A program made the translations under genes and the position numbers. Shown here in pieces: positions 49,098 through 58,244 of a DNA stretch of 62,506 nucleotides. Origin of the DNA: Actinobacteria bacterium Ga0077560 (lineage in GTDB: Bacteria; Actinomycetota; Thermoleophilia; Miltoncostaeales; Miltoncostaeaceae); contig LNFL01000110.1 in NCBI GenBank assembly GCA_001464275.1, positions 1 to 62,506 on the forward strand. The letters are read 5' to 3'. The notes under the pieces are model-generated. The model was not told where the DNA came from, searched no databases, and was given only the letters and a program-made list of their open reading frames with translations. Positions within the stretch are counted from its first letter, which is position 1. Every line of letters begins with the position of its first letter.

Positions 49098-49823
49098 TCA
49101 GCGGCGGGTGACGGTGAGCGCCATGAAGCTCCCCACGTAGCCGTTCCCGGCCTTGGGGATGAACTCGACGCGGTACCGGCCGGTGTCGCGCACCCGGAAC
49201 TCGAACCGCCCGGAGGCGGGGATCGCCTTGGCCTGCTTGCGGATCTTGCGGCTGCCCTGGACCTTGAAGAGCACCAGCGAGCCCGCCTTGTTGAAGCGGC
49301 CGCCGTCGAGCTGGCCCCGGATGGGGAACACCGTCCCGGGGTTGATCGTGGGCGAGCGGTTGAAGAACTTCGGCGCGATGCGGATGGTCGCGGTGTTGCT
49401 CTGGGCGCTGGACACGGCGGCGCCGCTGAGAAGGGTGCTGGGGTCGACCACCGCCACCACGTCGGTGGGCGCCGAGATGCGCTTGGTCGGGAAGATGTGG
49501 AACAACCCGTCGCCGATCGCGCAGGTGCTGGGCGAGCCGATCTGCGCGCCGGTCGCGCTGTTGATGAGGCGCACCTGGCCTCCGGTGCCCAGGCACCCGG
49601 TGACCGGCTGGCCCGCGTCGTCGGTGACCGCGACCAGGAACTGCTGCTGGAAGACGGTGCCGTAGAACACATACCCCTGCGTTCCGCCACCGACGTCGCC
49701 GTAGGCGGTGATCCCGCTGTTGCGCGGAACGTTCATCGTGAGCGCTGCGGTGGCCGCGCTGGCGACCGGGACGGCGGTGAGGGCGGCCGCGGCGGAGGCG
49801 GCGAGGACTGTGCGTGTGCGCAT
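49098..49823 (-). CDS. Secreted protein, hypothetical
   Basis: 241 residues: signal peptide (MRTRTVLAASAAAALTAVPVASA), then a beta-rich body with one Cys pair (GCLGTGGQ...PSTCAIG) and a C-terminal Ig-like module (TINPGTVFPIRGQLDGGRF ... GRYRVEFIPKAGNGYVGSF). Not recognised as an enzyme. AGGAG lies 11 nt before ATG 49823. Confidence 0.65.
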   Translation of the reverse strand: MRTRTVLAASAAAALTAVPVASAATAALTMNVPRNSGITAYGDVGGGTQGYVFYGTVFQQQFLVAVTDDAGQPVTGCLGTGGQVRLINSATGAQIGSPSTCAIGDGLFHIFPTKRISAPTDVVAVVDPSTLLSGAAVSSAQSNTATIRIAPKFFNRSPTINPGTVFPIRGQLDGGRFNKAGSLVLFKVQGSRKIRKQAKAIPASGRFEFRVRDTGRYRVEFIPKAGNGYVGSFMALTVTRR

Positions 49824-49891
49824 CGTGAGCGAGCTCCTGGCGTGGACTGTGTGCATTCTGCACACACGAACCGGTCGTCCGGCAGGTCCCG

Positions 49892-50524
49892 TCAGGTGCG
49901 CGGAACCGTTCCCGCCGCGGCCACGGTCATCGTGAGGCGCAGCAGCCGCGCGTCCTCCAGGCCGTCCTGGAGCGTCGCGGCGACCTGACCGGTCGCATCC
50001 TCGGCCCCCGAGGCCCCCGCGAGGCCCAGCGCGACCAGCGTCCGGACCTCCGCGAGGCCGGCCATCGCGAGGCAGTCGGCCAGCCGCTCGGCCTGGCGCA
50101 GCGGGGGTTCGCCCGGACGCTCGGGCTCCCGGACCAGGACCGTGCCGCCCGCGCGCGTCACCCGGATGGCCTCGGCGAGCGTCGCGGCGAGGTCGGCCGT
50201 GCGATCGGCCTCCACCCAGGTGAGCCCCGCGCTGCCGCTGAGCACCGGCAGCGCGCCCGTCGCGCCGTCGAGCACGGTGGCGGGCCGGCCGGCATCGCGC
50301 AGGTGCGCGCGCAGCGCCTGCACGGCGGCGGGATCCGGATCGACGACCACCACGCACCCGGGGCCGGCGGCGGCCGCCAGCTCACCGGCGGGACCCCGCG
50401 CGGCCCCGGCCAGCACGGCCGGAACCCCCTCGCGGATCCGCGCCCACGTCATGATCCGCGTGAGGTCACCGTTCAGCTCGACGGTGCTGCCCTCCCTCGG
50501 AACGGTGCGCGCGGCGACGGCCAT
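49892..50524 (-). CDS. Methyltransferase-fold-like protein at the end of the fliK unit
   Basis: 210 residues. The middle part resembles a class I SAM methyltransferase core without a clear GxGxG loop: GPGCVVVVDPDPAAVQAL as strand 2, LTWVEADRTAD, and AGGTVLVREPERPGE. The N-terminus may be a different module. It lies 58 nt downstream of the FlhB-like gene and may belong to the flagellar unit by position only. Function unknown. Confidence 0.55.
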   Translation of the reverse strand: MAVAARTVPREGSTVELNGDLTRIMTWARIREGVPAVLAGAARGPAGELAAAAGPGCVVVVDPDPAAVQALRAHLRDAGRPATVLDGATGALPVLSGSAGLTWVEADRTADLAATLAEAIRVTRAGGTVLVREPERPGEPPLRQAERLADCLAMAGLAEVRTLVALGLAGASGAEDATGQVAATLQDGLEDARLLRLTMTVAAAGTVPRT

Positions 50525-50582
50525 GGGGTGAGTCTCCCCCCGGTGCCACGGGGGCGGCCAGCACCCTGGGTGGGGCCATCGC

Positions 50583-50867
50583 TCACCCCCCGCCGTAGTC
50601 GCGGTTCGCCCGGTACGCCCAGGCGAAGACCTCGGCGATCACGGCGTACAGCTCCGGTGGGATCGCCTGCCACAGGTCCAGCTGCGACAGCGCCTCGGCC
50701 AGGTCGGGGTCCTCCTGGATGGGCACGCCGTGCTGGCGGGCGGCCTCCAGGATGCGGTCGGCCACCTGCCCGGCGCCGGTCGCGGTGACCCGCGGCGCGT
50801 TGTCGCGCTCGGCGTCGTACCCCAGCGCGATGGCACGGCGGCGCGCCGGCGCCCGTCCGGCGCTCAT
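50583..50867 (-). CDS. FlhB C-terminal-domain-like export switch protein
   Basis: 94 residues. It matches the cytoplasmic domain of FlhB/EscU after its autocleavage site: RRRAIALGYDAERDNAPRVTATG, ADRILEAARQHGVPIQEDPDLAEAL and IPPELYAVIAEVFAWAYR. The cleavage motif NPTH is absent, as in the stand-alone FhlB-type paralogues that can replace the FlhB C-terminal half. It should act at the export gate to switch substrate class. The start overlaps the fliK stop by 4 nt. Confidence 0.85.
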   Translation of the reverse strand: MSAGRAPARRRAIALGYDAERDNAPRVTATGAGQVADRILEAARQHGVPIQEDPDLAEALSQLDLWQAIPPELYAVIAEVFAWAYRANRDYGGG

Positions 50868-52567
50868 GCGCTGAGGTCCAGGCCGGATGCGGGCGGGCCG
50901 GGCAGCACGCGGCGCTGAGCTCCCGGCGCCATGCGATCGACCCCGACGCGGACGGGGCGCTCGCCGCCGCCGGCGCGCTCCAGGGCGTCGGCCAGGTCGG
51001 CCGTGCGGCCCTTCAGGAACTCCCGGACCGTCTCGTTGGACGACCGCACCACCGCATCGGTGCCGTGCGCGCCGACGGTCGCCTCCACCACCATCTGCCC
51101 CAGCGAGGACATGGTGAGCAGGAAGGCGATGCGCGTGGAGCGCCCGCCCTCGCCGCCCGGACCGCCCCCCTCGTGGTCGGGCATCACGCGCACCTCGGCG
51201 GTCTGGCCGCCCGGAAGCGGCACCTGCAGGTACGCGCCCTGCGCGGAGGGATCGGTCGCGGGCGCCGCGGCGGACGGGGCCAGCGCCTGGGCGGCGAGGG
51301 CGTCGGCGGTGCGCTCGGCCAGACGCGCGGCGGGCTGCGGGGTCTCGGGGTCGGATGCGATGCCCAGCAGCAGTGACCGCAGGCTGGCGTCGGGCGCCTC
51401 GCCGGCGCGCAGGCGCGCCTCCTGCCCGTGACCCAGATCGGCGATCGCCCGGCGGAGCCCCTTCGGGTCGCCCCCGGCGGCTCGGCGGGCGATGTCCTCC
51501 ACCAGCGCGGTGAACGCGCCGAGGCTCGCCGGGACCTGCTGGGTGGTCGCCGGGGCGGGTGGGGCCTGGCCCTGCTGCACGGCGGGCTGGGCACCGGGTG
51601 GCGCGCCCGGCGCGGGCGGCGGCTGGCCCGGCGTGGCGGGTGACTGGCTCCCCGGGGCCGGCTGCTGCCCCGCCGGGGATCCGGGCGCGGCGGGGATGGG
51701 GGCCGGCGTGGCCGGCATGCCGGGAGACACCGGGGCGCCGGACGGCAGGGGCTGGCCGGTCACCGCGCCGGCCGGCGGTCCCGGTGCGGCGGTGGCGGGC
51801 TTGCCGGGCGTGGTGGTGGCGGGCTGGCCCGGGGCCGCGGGCTGCGGTTGCCCCCCCGCTGCGGCGGGCGCGGGCTGGCCCTGGGCGCGAAGGGCGTCGG
51901 CGATCATGGTGAGCGCCCGCCCCAGCTGCGGGCCCTCGGCGAGCTCCGCCAGCCCGGCCACCGCGGCGGGCGTGGTGGGCAGGCCGGCGGCGGCGAGCCG
52001 CACGAACGCGTCCGCCTGCGCGGGGGTCTGCACGCCCGCCGCCACCGCGCGGCCGGCGAGGGAGGTGAGCGCGGCCGGGTCGGGACGCTGGGCGGCCGGC
52101 AGCTCCGCGAGCGCCGCCATGAGGGCCCGGGCCGCGGCGGGCGGCAGGCCGGGCAGCGCCGGGGCGCCACCGCGTGCCGGGGTCTCGTCCGGGATGATCC
52201 GGAGGGCGATGCGGGCGTCGTCGGCCTGGGCGACCTGCAGCCGCACCTGCTGGCCGGGCTCCAGCGGCACCTGGCTCTGCACCACCACCCGCCGGCCCGC
52301 CAGGGCCAGCTCCACCTGCCCGTCGATGGCCTCGCCGATGACCCTGGCGGCGAGCATCTGCCCCAGCGTCACCTCCATGACCGGGCGCATGAGCAGCTGC
52401 TGCCCGCCGGCGGCCTGGGTGGCCGCGCGCACCGCGGCCTGAACGGTCTGTGCCGCGTCCATGCCGTTGTTCTCGGCGGATCCGGCCCCCGCCTGTAGCG
52501 GCCCGCGCGCACGCGAGGGGGGACGCGGCGCGTCAAGTCGGGGTGCGGTCATGCCGATAGGGGCCAC
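50864..52567 (-). CDS. fliK: Flagellar hook-length control protein FliK
   Basis: 567 residues. A structured N-terminal part (about 36-135) is followed by a long Pro/Ala/Gly-rich linker (about 225-340) that serves as a molecular ruler. The FliK C-terminal domain (about 440-540) has FLLTMSSLGQMVVEATVG and RSSNETVREFLKGRTADLADALERAG. It measures the hook and signals the export gate via FlhB. The GTG 52567 start has GGGAG 9 nt upstream. ATG 52462 is a real alternative that would leave more room for the divergent flgF promoter. Confidence 0.82.
   Translation of the reverse strand: MAPIGMTAPRLDAPRPPSRARGPLQAGAGSAENNGMDAAQTVQAAVRAATQAAGGQQLLMRPVMEVTLGQMLAARVIGEAIDGQVELALAGRRVVVQSQVPLEPGQQVRLQVAQADDARIALRIIPDETPARGGAPALPGLPPAAARALMAALAELPAAQRPDPAALTSLAGRAVAAGVQTPAQADAFVRLAAAGLPTTPAAVAGLAELAEGPQLGRALTMIADALRAQGQPAPAAAGGQPQPAAPGQPATTTPGKPATAAPGPPAGAVTGQPLPSGAPVSPGMPATPAPIPAAPGSPAGQQPAPGSQSPATPGQPPPAPGAPPGAQPAVQQGQAPPAPATTQQVPASLGAFTALVEDIARRAAGGDPKGLRRAIADLGHGQEARLRAGEAPDASLRSLLLGIASDPETPQPAARLAERTADALAAQALAPSAAAPATDPSAQGAYLQVPLPGGQTAEVRVMPDHEGGGPGGEGGRSTRIAFLLTMSSLGQMVVEATVGAHGTDAVVRSSNETVREFLKGRTADLADALERAGGGERPVRVGVDRMAPGAQRRVLPGPPASGLDLSA
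52533..52560 (+). promoter_or_regulatory. Sigma-28-like promoter before flgF
   Basis: TCAAGTCG (52533-52540), 12-nt spacer, GCCGATAG (52553-52560). This is close to the FliA/SigD consensus TAAAGTTT-N11-GCCGATAA. The predicted start is ~30 nt before the flgF TTG. Confidence 0.7.
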
Positions 52568-52596
52568 GAACGGACTCCCACCACGGACGGGACAGC

Positions 52597-53328
52597 TTGC
52601 TCAGAGGGATCTACATCGCAGGCACCGGAATGCTCACGGAGAGCCTCCGCCAGGAGGTCGTGGCGAACAACCTCGCCAACGCGACCACCACGGGCTACAA
52701 GCGCACCGCGAGTGCCACCGAGCCCTTCGAGACGGCGCTCCTTCGCAACATGGCGATGCCGGACCGGCACGAGGTGGGCGAGGCCAACTTCGGCTCCCAG
52801 CCCAGCCGGCTCGACGTGGTGAACACCCAGGGTGCCCTGCGCAGCACCGGGAACCAGCTCGACCTCGCGATCGTCGGGGACGGGTGGTTCACGGTGAACA
52901 CGCCCAACGGCACGCGGTACACCCGTGACGGGACGTTCACGCTGAACGCCGAGGGCACCCTCACCACCAAGGAGGGCCACCCGGTCCTCGGTGAGAACGG
53001 CCCCGTGACGCTGTCGCGCACGAAGGCGATCGGCATCGGTCAGGACGGCTCGGTGACCCAGGACGGCGAGACGGTCACAACCCTGAGGATCACCGCGCTC
53101 CAGGCCGACTCCCTGGCCAAGGAGGGAGCCAACCTCCTGAACGGGACCCCGGCCGGCACGGCCACGGGTGCCGTCCGCCAGGGCTACCTGGAGGGCAGCA
53201 CCGTGAACGTGGTCTCGGAGATGGTCGAGCTCATCCGCGTGATGCGCTCGTTCGAGGCCAACCAGAAGGCGGTCCAGGCGCAGGACGAGAACCTGGCTCA
53301 GGCGATTTCGAAGGTGGGTGTGGTCTAG
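52597..53328 (+). CDS. flgF: Flagellar basal-body rod/hook protein, FlgF/FlgG family
   Basis: 243 residues. N-terminal rod signature IYIAGTGMLTESLRQEVVANN, NNLANATTTGYKR, and the matching C-terminal YLEGSTVNVVSEMVELIRVMRSFEANQKAVQAQDE. It is shorter and first in the operon, so I assign FlgF (proximal rod); it could also be called a second FlgG. The start is TTG 52597, the only codon that keeps the N-terminal helix. The sigma-28-like promoter lies just upstream. Confidence 0.87.
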   Translation: MLRGIYIAGTGMLTESLRQEVVANNLANATTTGYKRTASATEPFETALLRNMAMPDRHEVGEANFGSQPSRLDVVNTQGALRSTGNQLDLAIVGDGWFTVNTPNGTRYTRDGTFTLNAEGTLTTKEGHPVLGENGPVTLSRTKAIGIGQDGSVTQDGETVTTLRITALQADSLAKEGANLLNGTPAGTATGAVRQGYLEGSTVNVVSEMVELIRVMRSFEANQKAVQAQDENLAQAISKVGVV

Positions 53329-53441
53329 GCCGAGTGACACCACATCGCAGCTGACCGAGCTGGACCGCCCCGAATGGGCGGGGGCTCAGGGCGCCCGATC
53401 TACCGACGGCGCCCGACCTGCGTGTCACCGGGCTGGCCATG

Positions 53442-53469
53442 CCCTTTCGCTTCCGTATGGACGAAAGGG
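53442..53469 (+). other. Hairpin sequestering the flgG ribosome-binding site
   Basis: Perfect 8-bp stem CCCTTTCG (53442-53449) with CGAAAGGG (53462-53469) and a 12-nt loop containing TATGGA. The 3' arm contains the AAAGGG ribosome-binding site of flgG. A GGA in the loop and one at the ribosome-binding site fit CsrA binding. Confidence 0.5.
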
Positions 53470-53479
53470 ATGACTGGCG

Positions 53480-54235
53480 ATGATCGAAGCGTTGTATTCA
53501 GCGGCGTCGGGAATGCTGACGCAGCAGATGGGTCTCGACGTGGTCGCGAACAACCTCGCGAACGCGGGGACCGTCGGCTACAAGCGCGATCGCATGGACC
53601 AGATGGACCTGGCCTACCAGCCGTTCCGCCTGCCCTCGGGCAATGACGGCAACGTCGGCCTGGGCGCCGCGCCCGGGGCGATCGGCAAGGAGATGGTCCA
53701 GGGGATCCTCACCGAGACCGGCCGCCCGCTGGACCTCGCGATCCAGGGCGACGGCTTCTTCCAGGTCACCCGCCCGGACGGGACGCTCGCCTACACACGG
53801 GCCGGCAACCTCCAGGTGGGTGGGGACGGCCGGGTGACGCTGCCCGGCGGTGAGGTGCTGCAGCCGCGCATCACGATCGAACCGAACGTCTCGAACGTGT
53901 CGGTGGGCCAGGACGGCAAGGTCACGGGGACCGTCAACGGTCAGACCACCGACCTCGGCCAGATCCAGCTGGTGACGTTCCCCAACCCCACGGGCCTCCA
54001 GCCGATCGGCGGGAACCTGTTCCTTTCGACCGCGAACTCCGGCACCGGCACCCCGGGGAACCCCGGGACCGGTGAGTACGGCACGCTGACCGCCGGCTAC
54101 ACCGAGGGCTCCAACGTCGCGATCGCCACCGAGATGATCACCATGATCACCACGCAGCGCGCCTTCGAGGCGTCCGCCCGTGTGGTCTCGGCGTCGGACG
54201 AGATGTGGGGCATCGCGAACGGCCTGCGCCGGTGA
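53480..54235 (+). CDS. flgG: Flagellar distal rod protein FlgG
   Basis: 251 residues. N-terminal LYSAASGMLTQQMGLDVVANN, NNLANAGTVGYKRD; middle domain with DLAIQGDGFFQVTRPDG; C-terminal TLTAGYTEGSNVAIATEMITMITTQRAFEASARV. Forms the distal rod through the wall. The 151-nt gap after flgF carries a hairpin over the ribosome-binding site. The stop overlaps the next gene (GTGA). Confidence 0.92.
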   Translation: MIEALYSAASGMLTQQMGLDVVANNLANAGTVGYKRDRMDQMDLAYQPFRLPSGNDGNVGLGAAPGAIGKEMVQGILTETGRPLDLAIQGDGFFQVTRPDGTLAYTRAGNLQVGGDGRVTLPGGEVLQPRITIEPNVSNVSVGQDGKVTGTVNGQTTDLGQIQLVTFPNPTGLQPIGGNLFLSTANSGTGTPGNPGTGEYGTLTAGYTEGSNVAIATEMITMITTQRAFEASARVVSASDEMWGIANGLRR

Positions 54236-54543
54236 TCGGCATCCCCGGCATCCAGACGCTGCGCGCCGCGCAGCTCCCCGCCGGCACCGCCGGCACGGGC
54301 GCGGCGGGCGGGACCGGCGCTGCCGGGACCGGCGCGAACGCCGAGATCGAGAAGGCCGCCAAGGGCATGGAGGGCATCTTCATGTCGATGCTCGTCAACG
54401 AGATGTTCAAGGGCACGGACCTGGCCGGCGGCCAGTCCGGCTACGGCGGGCTCATCACCGAGAAGTTCGGCGACGCGCTCGCCGACTCCGGCGGGATGGG
54501 CCTCGCGGCCATCCTTACCCGCCAGCTCGGAGGTGAGGCGTGA
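54232..54543 (+). CDS. flgJ: Rod-binding protein, FlgJ N-terminal domain
   Basis: 103 residues: a Gly/Ala-rich linker (about 10-37), then the rod-binding helix pair AKGMEGIFMSMLVNEMFKGTD and GLITEKFGDALADSGGMGLAAIL. The muramidase domain of enterobacterial FlgJ is absent, as usual in Gram-positives. It acts as the rod-assembly scaffold. It overlaps flgG and the next gene by 4 nt each. Confidence 0.82.
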   Translation: MIGIPGIQTLRAAQLPAGTAGTGAAGGTGAAGTGANAEIEKAAKGMEGIFMSMLVNEMFKGTDLAGGQSGYGGLITEKFGDALADSGGMGLAAILTRQLGGEA

Positions 54544-54932
54544 ACACCCTCGGCGGCGACTACGAGAACTGCACCGTGTGCGGCCGCGTCTACGCGTTCC
54601 TGGCCCGCGGCGTGTGCGCCGACTGCCTGAACGACCGGGAGCGGCGGTTCCACGACGTGCGCGACTGGCTGCGCGGCAACCCCACGGCCACGGTCGAGGC
54701 GGCCGCGGAGGCCACCGAGACCGACGTGGAGCTGATCCTGCAGTGGATCCAGGAGGGCCGCATCCGCCGCGCCCCGCAGCCCGGCGACGTCCGGCTCGCC
54801 GAGGCGCACGCCGCCGAGGAGCGGCGCCGGCGCCTGCGCGAGGAGCTGGGCGCCGCGGTCGAGCAGGGCCCCGCCACCACCCCGTCCACGCCCCACCGGG
54901 GCTTCAACTCGAGAAGGAACCACAATGCGTGA
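54540..54932 (+). CDS. YvyF-like flagellar operon protein
   Basis: 130 residues. An N-terminal zinc-ribbon-like part (CTVCGRVYAFLARGVCADC) is followed by a DVRDWLRGNPTATVEAAAEATETDVELILQWIQEGRI winged-helix-like segment and a charged tail. It corresponds to B. subtilis YvyF, which precedes flgM-flgN. Function in assembly is not established. It overlaps flgJ by 4 nt and flgN by 8 nt. No flgM lies between it and flgN. Confidence 0.8.
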   Translation: MNTLGGDYENCTVCGRVYAFLARGVCADCLNDRERRFHDVRDWLRGNPTATVEAAAEATETDVELILQWIQEGRIRRAPQPGDVRLAEAHAAEERRRRLREELGAAVEQGPATTPSTPHRGFNSRRNHNA

Positions 54933-55428
54933 GCGCGTCATCGAGCTGATCTCCTGCCTGGACGAGCTGATCGAGATCCAGGAGCGGCTGCTCGCGGGCG
55001 TGATCCGCCAGCGGGAGGCCATCGCCGGGGGCGATCAGGACCTCATCACCGCGGCCGCCACCGACCTCGAGACCGATGTGCTGCGCCTCGGGGCGCTCGA
55101 GAGCCGCCGCAACGTGGTGGCCGCCGAGCTCGCCGACGAGCTGGGCTGCGTCGCGGCCCGGTGGTCGGTGATCCGCGAGCGCCTGGAGGACCGGGAGCGC
55201 GCCGCCATCGGCCGCCGCGTGACCTCCGTGGAGCGCCTGGTGCGCGAGCTCGAGCTCCAGAACGCCGTGAACAGCCAGCTCGTGCGCACCGAGCTCGAGC
55301 TGGTCGACCTGTCCATCCGCAGCATCGCGAAGTCCGACCCGCGGGCCCTCACCAGGGCCTACGCACCGGGCGGTCGCGTTCCGGAGCCGGCGCCCGCCGG
55401 CCCGATGCTGCTGAACCTGGCCGCGTGA
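54925..55428 (+). CDS. flgN: FlgN family flagellar export chaperone
   Basis: 167 residues, almost all helix. The FlgN pattern is visible in LISCLDELIEIQERLLAGVIRQREAI and the long central coiled coil, ending with a Pro-rich tail. It keeps FlgK and FlgL export-ready, and both genes follow directly. The ATG 54925 has GAGAAGGA upstream. Confidence 0.85.
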   Translation: MRERVIELISCLDELIEIQERLLAGVIRQREAIAGGDQDLITAAATDLETDVLRLGALESRRNVVAAELADELGCVAARWSVIRERLEDRERAAIGRRVTSVERLVRELELQNAVNSQLVRTELELVDLSIRSIAKSDPRALTRAYAPGGRVPEPAPAGPMLLNLAA

Positions 55429-55438
55429 GGGCCGAACG

Positions 55439-56848
55439 ATGCCGTCGACCTTCTTCGGACTGAACACCGCGCTCTCGGGGCTCGTCGCCCAGCAGCGCGC
55501 GCTGAACACCACCACGCACAACATCGCGAACGTGAACACGGAGGGGTACACCCGGCAGCGGGTGAACATGGAGACCTCCATCCCGTTCTCGAACCCGGCG
55601 CTCAACACGCCGGTGGGACCGGGGCAGCTGGGAACCGGCGTGCAGATCGCCGACTACGCCCGGCTGCGGGACCAGTTCGTGGACGTCCAGTTCCGGGCGC
55701 AGACCGCCGCGCAGGGCCAGTTCCAGGCCCGCAGCGACGCCCTGGCCCGCCTGAACGACGTGGTGGACGAGCCGGGTGACACCGGCCTCACCAGCCTGCT
55801 CGGCAAGTTCTGGACCAGCTGGCAGTCGCTCTCGCTGAACCCGGAGAGCCCGAGCGTCCGCGAGGCCGTCCGCGCCGCCGGTGATCAGCTGGCCACCGGC
55901 TTCAAGGAGACCCGCGCCCAGCTGGTCTCCTCCCAGAACGAGGCGAACACCCGCATCACGGCCACGACCGACGAGGTCAACCTCCTCGCCGGCCAGGTGA
56001 ACGAGCTCAACCAGGCGATCGCCAAGGTCGTCGCGGTGGGGCAGGCGCCGAACGACCTCATGGACCAGCGGGACCTGCTGATCGACCGCATCGCGAAGTC
56101 CGCGAACGCCGCGGTGACCCCGGTGGGCACCACCGGCAAGGTCACCGTCGCGATCGGCGGGCAGGTGCTCGTGAACGGCGCCACCGACACGGTGAACACC
56201 GTCGCGGTGAGCGGCACCGGCGTGGTCACGGTCGGCGCGGCCGTCGCGGCCGTCACCGACGGCGCGCTGCGCGGCTACATCGACGTGCGCGACACGGTGA
56301 TCGGCGGGGCCACCGGCTACCTGGCGAACCTCGACACGCTCGCCGGGACCGTCATCACCGAGGTCAACTCGCGGCACAGCACGGGCTTCGCCCTGGACGG
56401 CACCACCGGCAACGCGTTCTACGCGGGCACCGACGCCGCCACCATGGCGATCGCCCCGGGCGTCGCCGGCTCAACCGACAAGATCGCCGCGGCGAACGCC
56501 GCCGGCGAGCTGCCGGGCGGCGGCGACAACGCCGTCGACCTCGCGCAGCTCAAGATGCTGGTGCTGCCCATCGGCACCGCGACCGCCACCATCGACGGCT
56601 ACTGGGGATCGATGGTGTCCCGCCTCGGCGTGGACACCGACCAGGCGCAGCGCCTCGCGGCGGTCCAGCAGAGCGTCCTCGACGTCGCGACGGGTCGCAG
56701 GGACTCGGCGTCCGGGGTCAGCATGGATGAGGAGGTCGCCGACATGGTGCGCTTCCAGCAGAGCTACAACGCGGCCGCCCGCATGATCACGACGCTCGAC
56801 GGGCTGCTCGAGACCATCGTCAACCGCATGGGCCTCGTCGGCCGCTAG
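55439..56848 (+). CDS. flgK: Flagellar hook-associated protein 1 FlgK
   Basis: 469 residues. N-terminal FFGLNTALSGLVAQQRALNTT, HNIANVNTEGYTRQRV; large variable middle; C-terminal GVSMDEEVADMVRFQQSYNAAARMITTLDGLLETIVNR. Forms the first hook-filament junction ring. It begins 10 nt after flgN. Confidence 0.93.
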   Translation: MPSTFFGLNTALSGLVAQQRALNTTTHNIANVNTEGYTRQRVNMETSIPFSNPALNTPVGPGQLGTGVQIADYARLRDQFVDVQFRAQTAAQGQFQARSDALARLNDVVDEPGDTGLTSLLGKFWTSWQSLSLNPESPSVREAVRAAGDQLATGFKETRAQLVSSQNEANTRITATTDEVNLLAGQVNELNQAIAKVVAVGQAPNDLMDQRDLLIDRIAKSANAAVTPVGTTGKVTVAIGGQVLVNGATDTVNTVAVSGTGVVTVGAAVAAVTDGALRGYIDVRDTVIGGATGYLANLDTLAGTVITEVNSRHSTGFALDGTTGNAFYAGTDAATMAIAPGVAGSTDKIAAANAAGELPGGGDNAVDLAQLKMLVLPIGTATATIDGYWGSMVSRLGVDTDQAQRLAAVQQSVLDVATGRRDSASGVSMDEEVADMVRFQQSYNAAARMITTLDGLLETIVNRMGLVGR

Positions 56849-56876
56849 TCGCACGCCGTAGCCAAGGAGGGCTTCA

Positions 56877-57779
56877 ATGCTCAGCCGTATCGGATCGCAG
56901 CAGATGGCGCGGAACTTCCTGTCGGACCTGGGTCGCACGCAGGTCGCGATCTCGGACCTGCAGCGCCAGCTGTCCACGGGCAAGCGCGTGAGCGACCCCT
57001 CCGACGATCCCGTCGGTGTGGCGCTGGCGCTCAACATCCGCGACGACCTCGAGTCGGTGCGGGCGTGGCGGCAGAACGTGGAGGACAGCAAGTCATGGCT
57101 GTCCGCCACCGACGAGGCGCTCAACAACTACCAGGACGTCGTCCAGCGGGCGCACGAGCTGACGGTGCAGGGCGCCAACGCGACGCTGTCCGCCGACCAG
57201 CGCCAGCTGATCGCCACCGAGATCCTGGCCCTGAGGGACCAGGTCGTCGAGACCGGCAACGCCAGCTTCGGCGGGCGCTACCTGTTCGGCGGCACCCAGA
57301 CCAACCGGGCCCCGATGGACCCGGCGGGTCCCGGCCTGACCGCCCCCGTGAACACCAACTCGCTGAACCGTGAGGTGGGGCAGGGGCAGGTCATGAGCGT
57401 GAACATCACGGCCGACCGGGTGGTGGACCCGCCCGGTGCGGTGCCGGACATCTTCCAGACGCTCACCGACATCGGCACCTCCCTGCAGGCCGGGGACATC
57501 CAGACGGTCTCGGCCGTGGGGATCAGCCGGCTCGACGCACACATCTCGAACGCGAACTCGCTGCGCGGCGAGGTCGGCACCAAGATCAACCGCCTCGACC
57601 TCACCTCCAGCCGGTTCGACATCGACGACATCGCGCGCCAGACGCAGCTGTCGTCGATCGAGGACGCGGACATCGCGAAGACCGTCATGGACCTCCAGAT
57701 GCGGCAGAGCGTGCTGCAGGGGTCCCTGGCGGTGGGCGCGCGCGTCATGCAGCGATCGCTCGTCGACTTCATCGGCTAG
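56877..57779 (+). CDS. flgL: Flagellar hook-associated protein 3 FlgL
   Basis: 300 residues. Flagellin-like termini: RIGSQQMARNFLSDLGRTQVA, LQRQLSTGKRVSDPSDDPVG and the C-terminal SSIEDADIAKTVMDLQMRQSVLQGSLAVGARVMQ. Forms the second junction ring. AAGGAGG (56863-56869) lies 7 nt before ATG 56877. Confidence 0.93.
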   Translation: MLSRIGSQQMARNFLSDLGRTQVAISDLQRQLSTGKRVSDPSDDPVGVALALNIRDDLESVRAWRQNVEDSKSWLSATDEALNNYQDVVQRAHELTVQGANATLSADQRQLIATEILALRDQVVETGNASFGGRYLFGGTQTNRAPMDPAGPGLTAPVNTNSLNREVGQGQVMSVNITADRVVDPPGAVPDIFQTLTDIGTSLQAGDIQTVSAVGISRLDAHISNANSLRGEVGTKINRLDLTSSRFDIDDIARQTQLSSIEDADIAKTVMDLQMRQSVLQGSLAVGARVMQRSLVDFIG

Positions 57780-58244
57780 CGGGAACACGAGATTCCAATT
57801 TCGGATGCGCGATCCCGGCGACGACAACCCTGTGTGGCACCCCTCGTGGGAGCGGAGGCGATGGATCGCCGCGCACAAGGCTCAAGTCGGGGTCGCCGCA
57901 TCCGATGACCGGGAGGCCGCAGGGGTCCATGGCCCGTACGCGCATGGCACGGCGGCAACGCAGGACACGACCACGAGCATGAGCAGGACCGTCGCGCAGA
58001 CGGAGTTCGTCCCGCAGGATGCGGGCGAGCCGAGACTGCGACCCGCCCGGCCGTCACGGCCGTACGGGGATCCGGGAGGAATGATCCGACCGGGCGGCAT
58101 CCGGGGAGCGGCGACCGCCGCGAACCGGGAACAGCAACAGCCGGGCAGTACGACGGTGGACACGGAAGTCCCGTCCCGACTGAGCATCCACTTGAAGGCC
58201 GTGGCAAACGGCTGGACGGATCGACAGGCGAGAAAGGACTTCAG
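57780..58244 (+). other. 465-nt intergenic leader of flagellin 1
   Basis: No credible gene. It carries a sigma-28-like promoter at 57882-57908 and would give a ~330-nt leader. The last 40 nt include three GGA motifs (CTGGACGGATCG near 58212 and AAAGGA at the ribosome-binding site), possible CsrA sites. Base composition is less GC-rich at third positions than in the neighbouring genes. Confidence 0.6.
57882..57908 (+). promoter_or_regulatory. Sigma-28-like promoter before flagellin 1
   Basis: TCAAGTCG (57882-57889), 11-nt spacer, TCCGATGA (57901-57908). The -35 half and the following GGGT are identical to the flgF promoter. Confidence 0.6.

Noticed and set aside
53385..53425. Possible sigma-28 promoter in the flgF-flgG gap (TCAGGGCG ... 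CCGAC)
   Set aside because: Spacing and both half-sites fit poorly compared with the three accepted sites.
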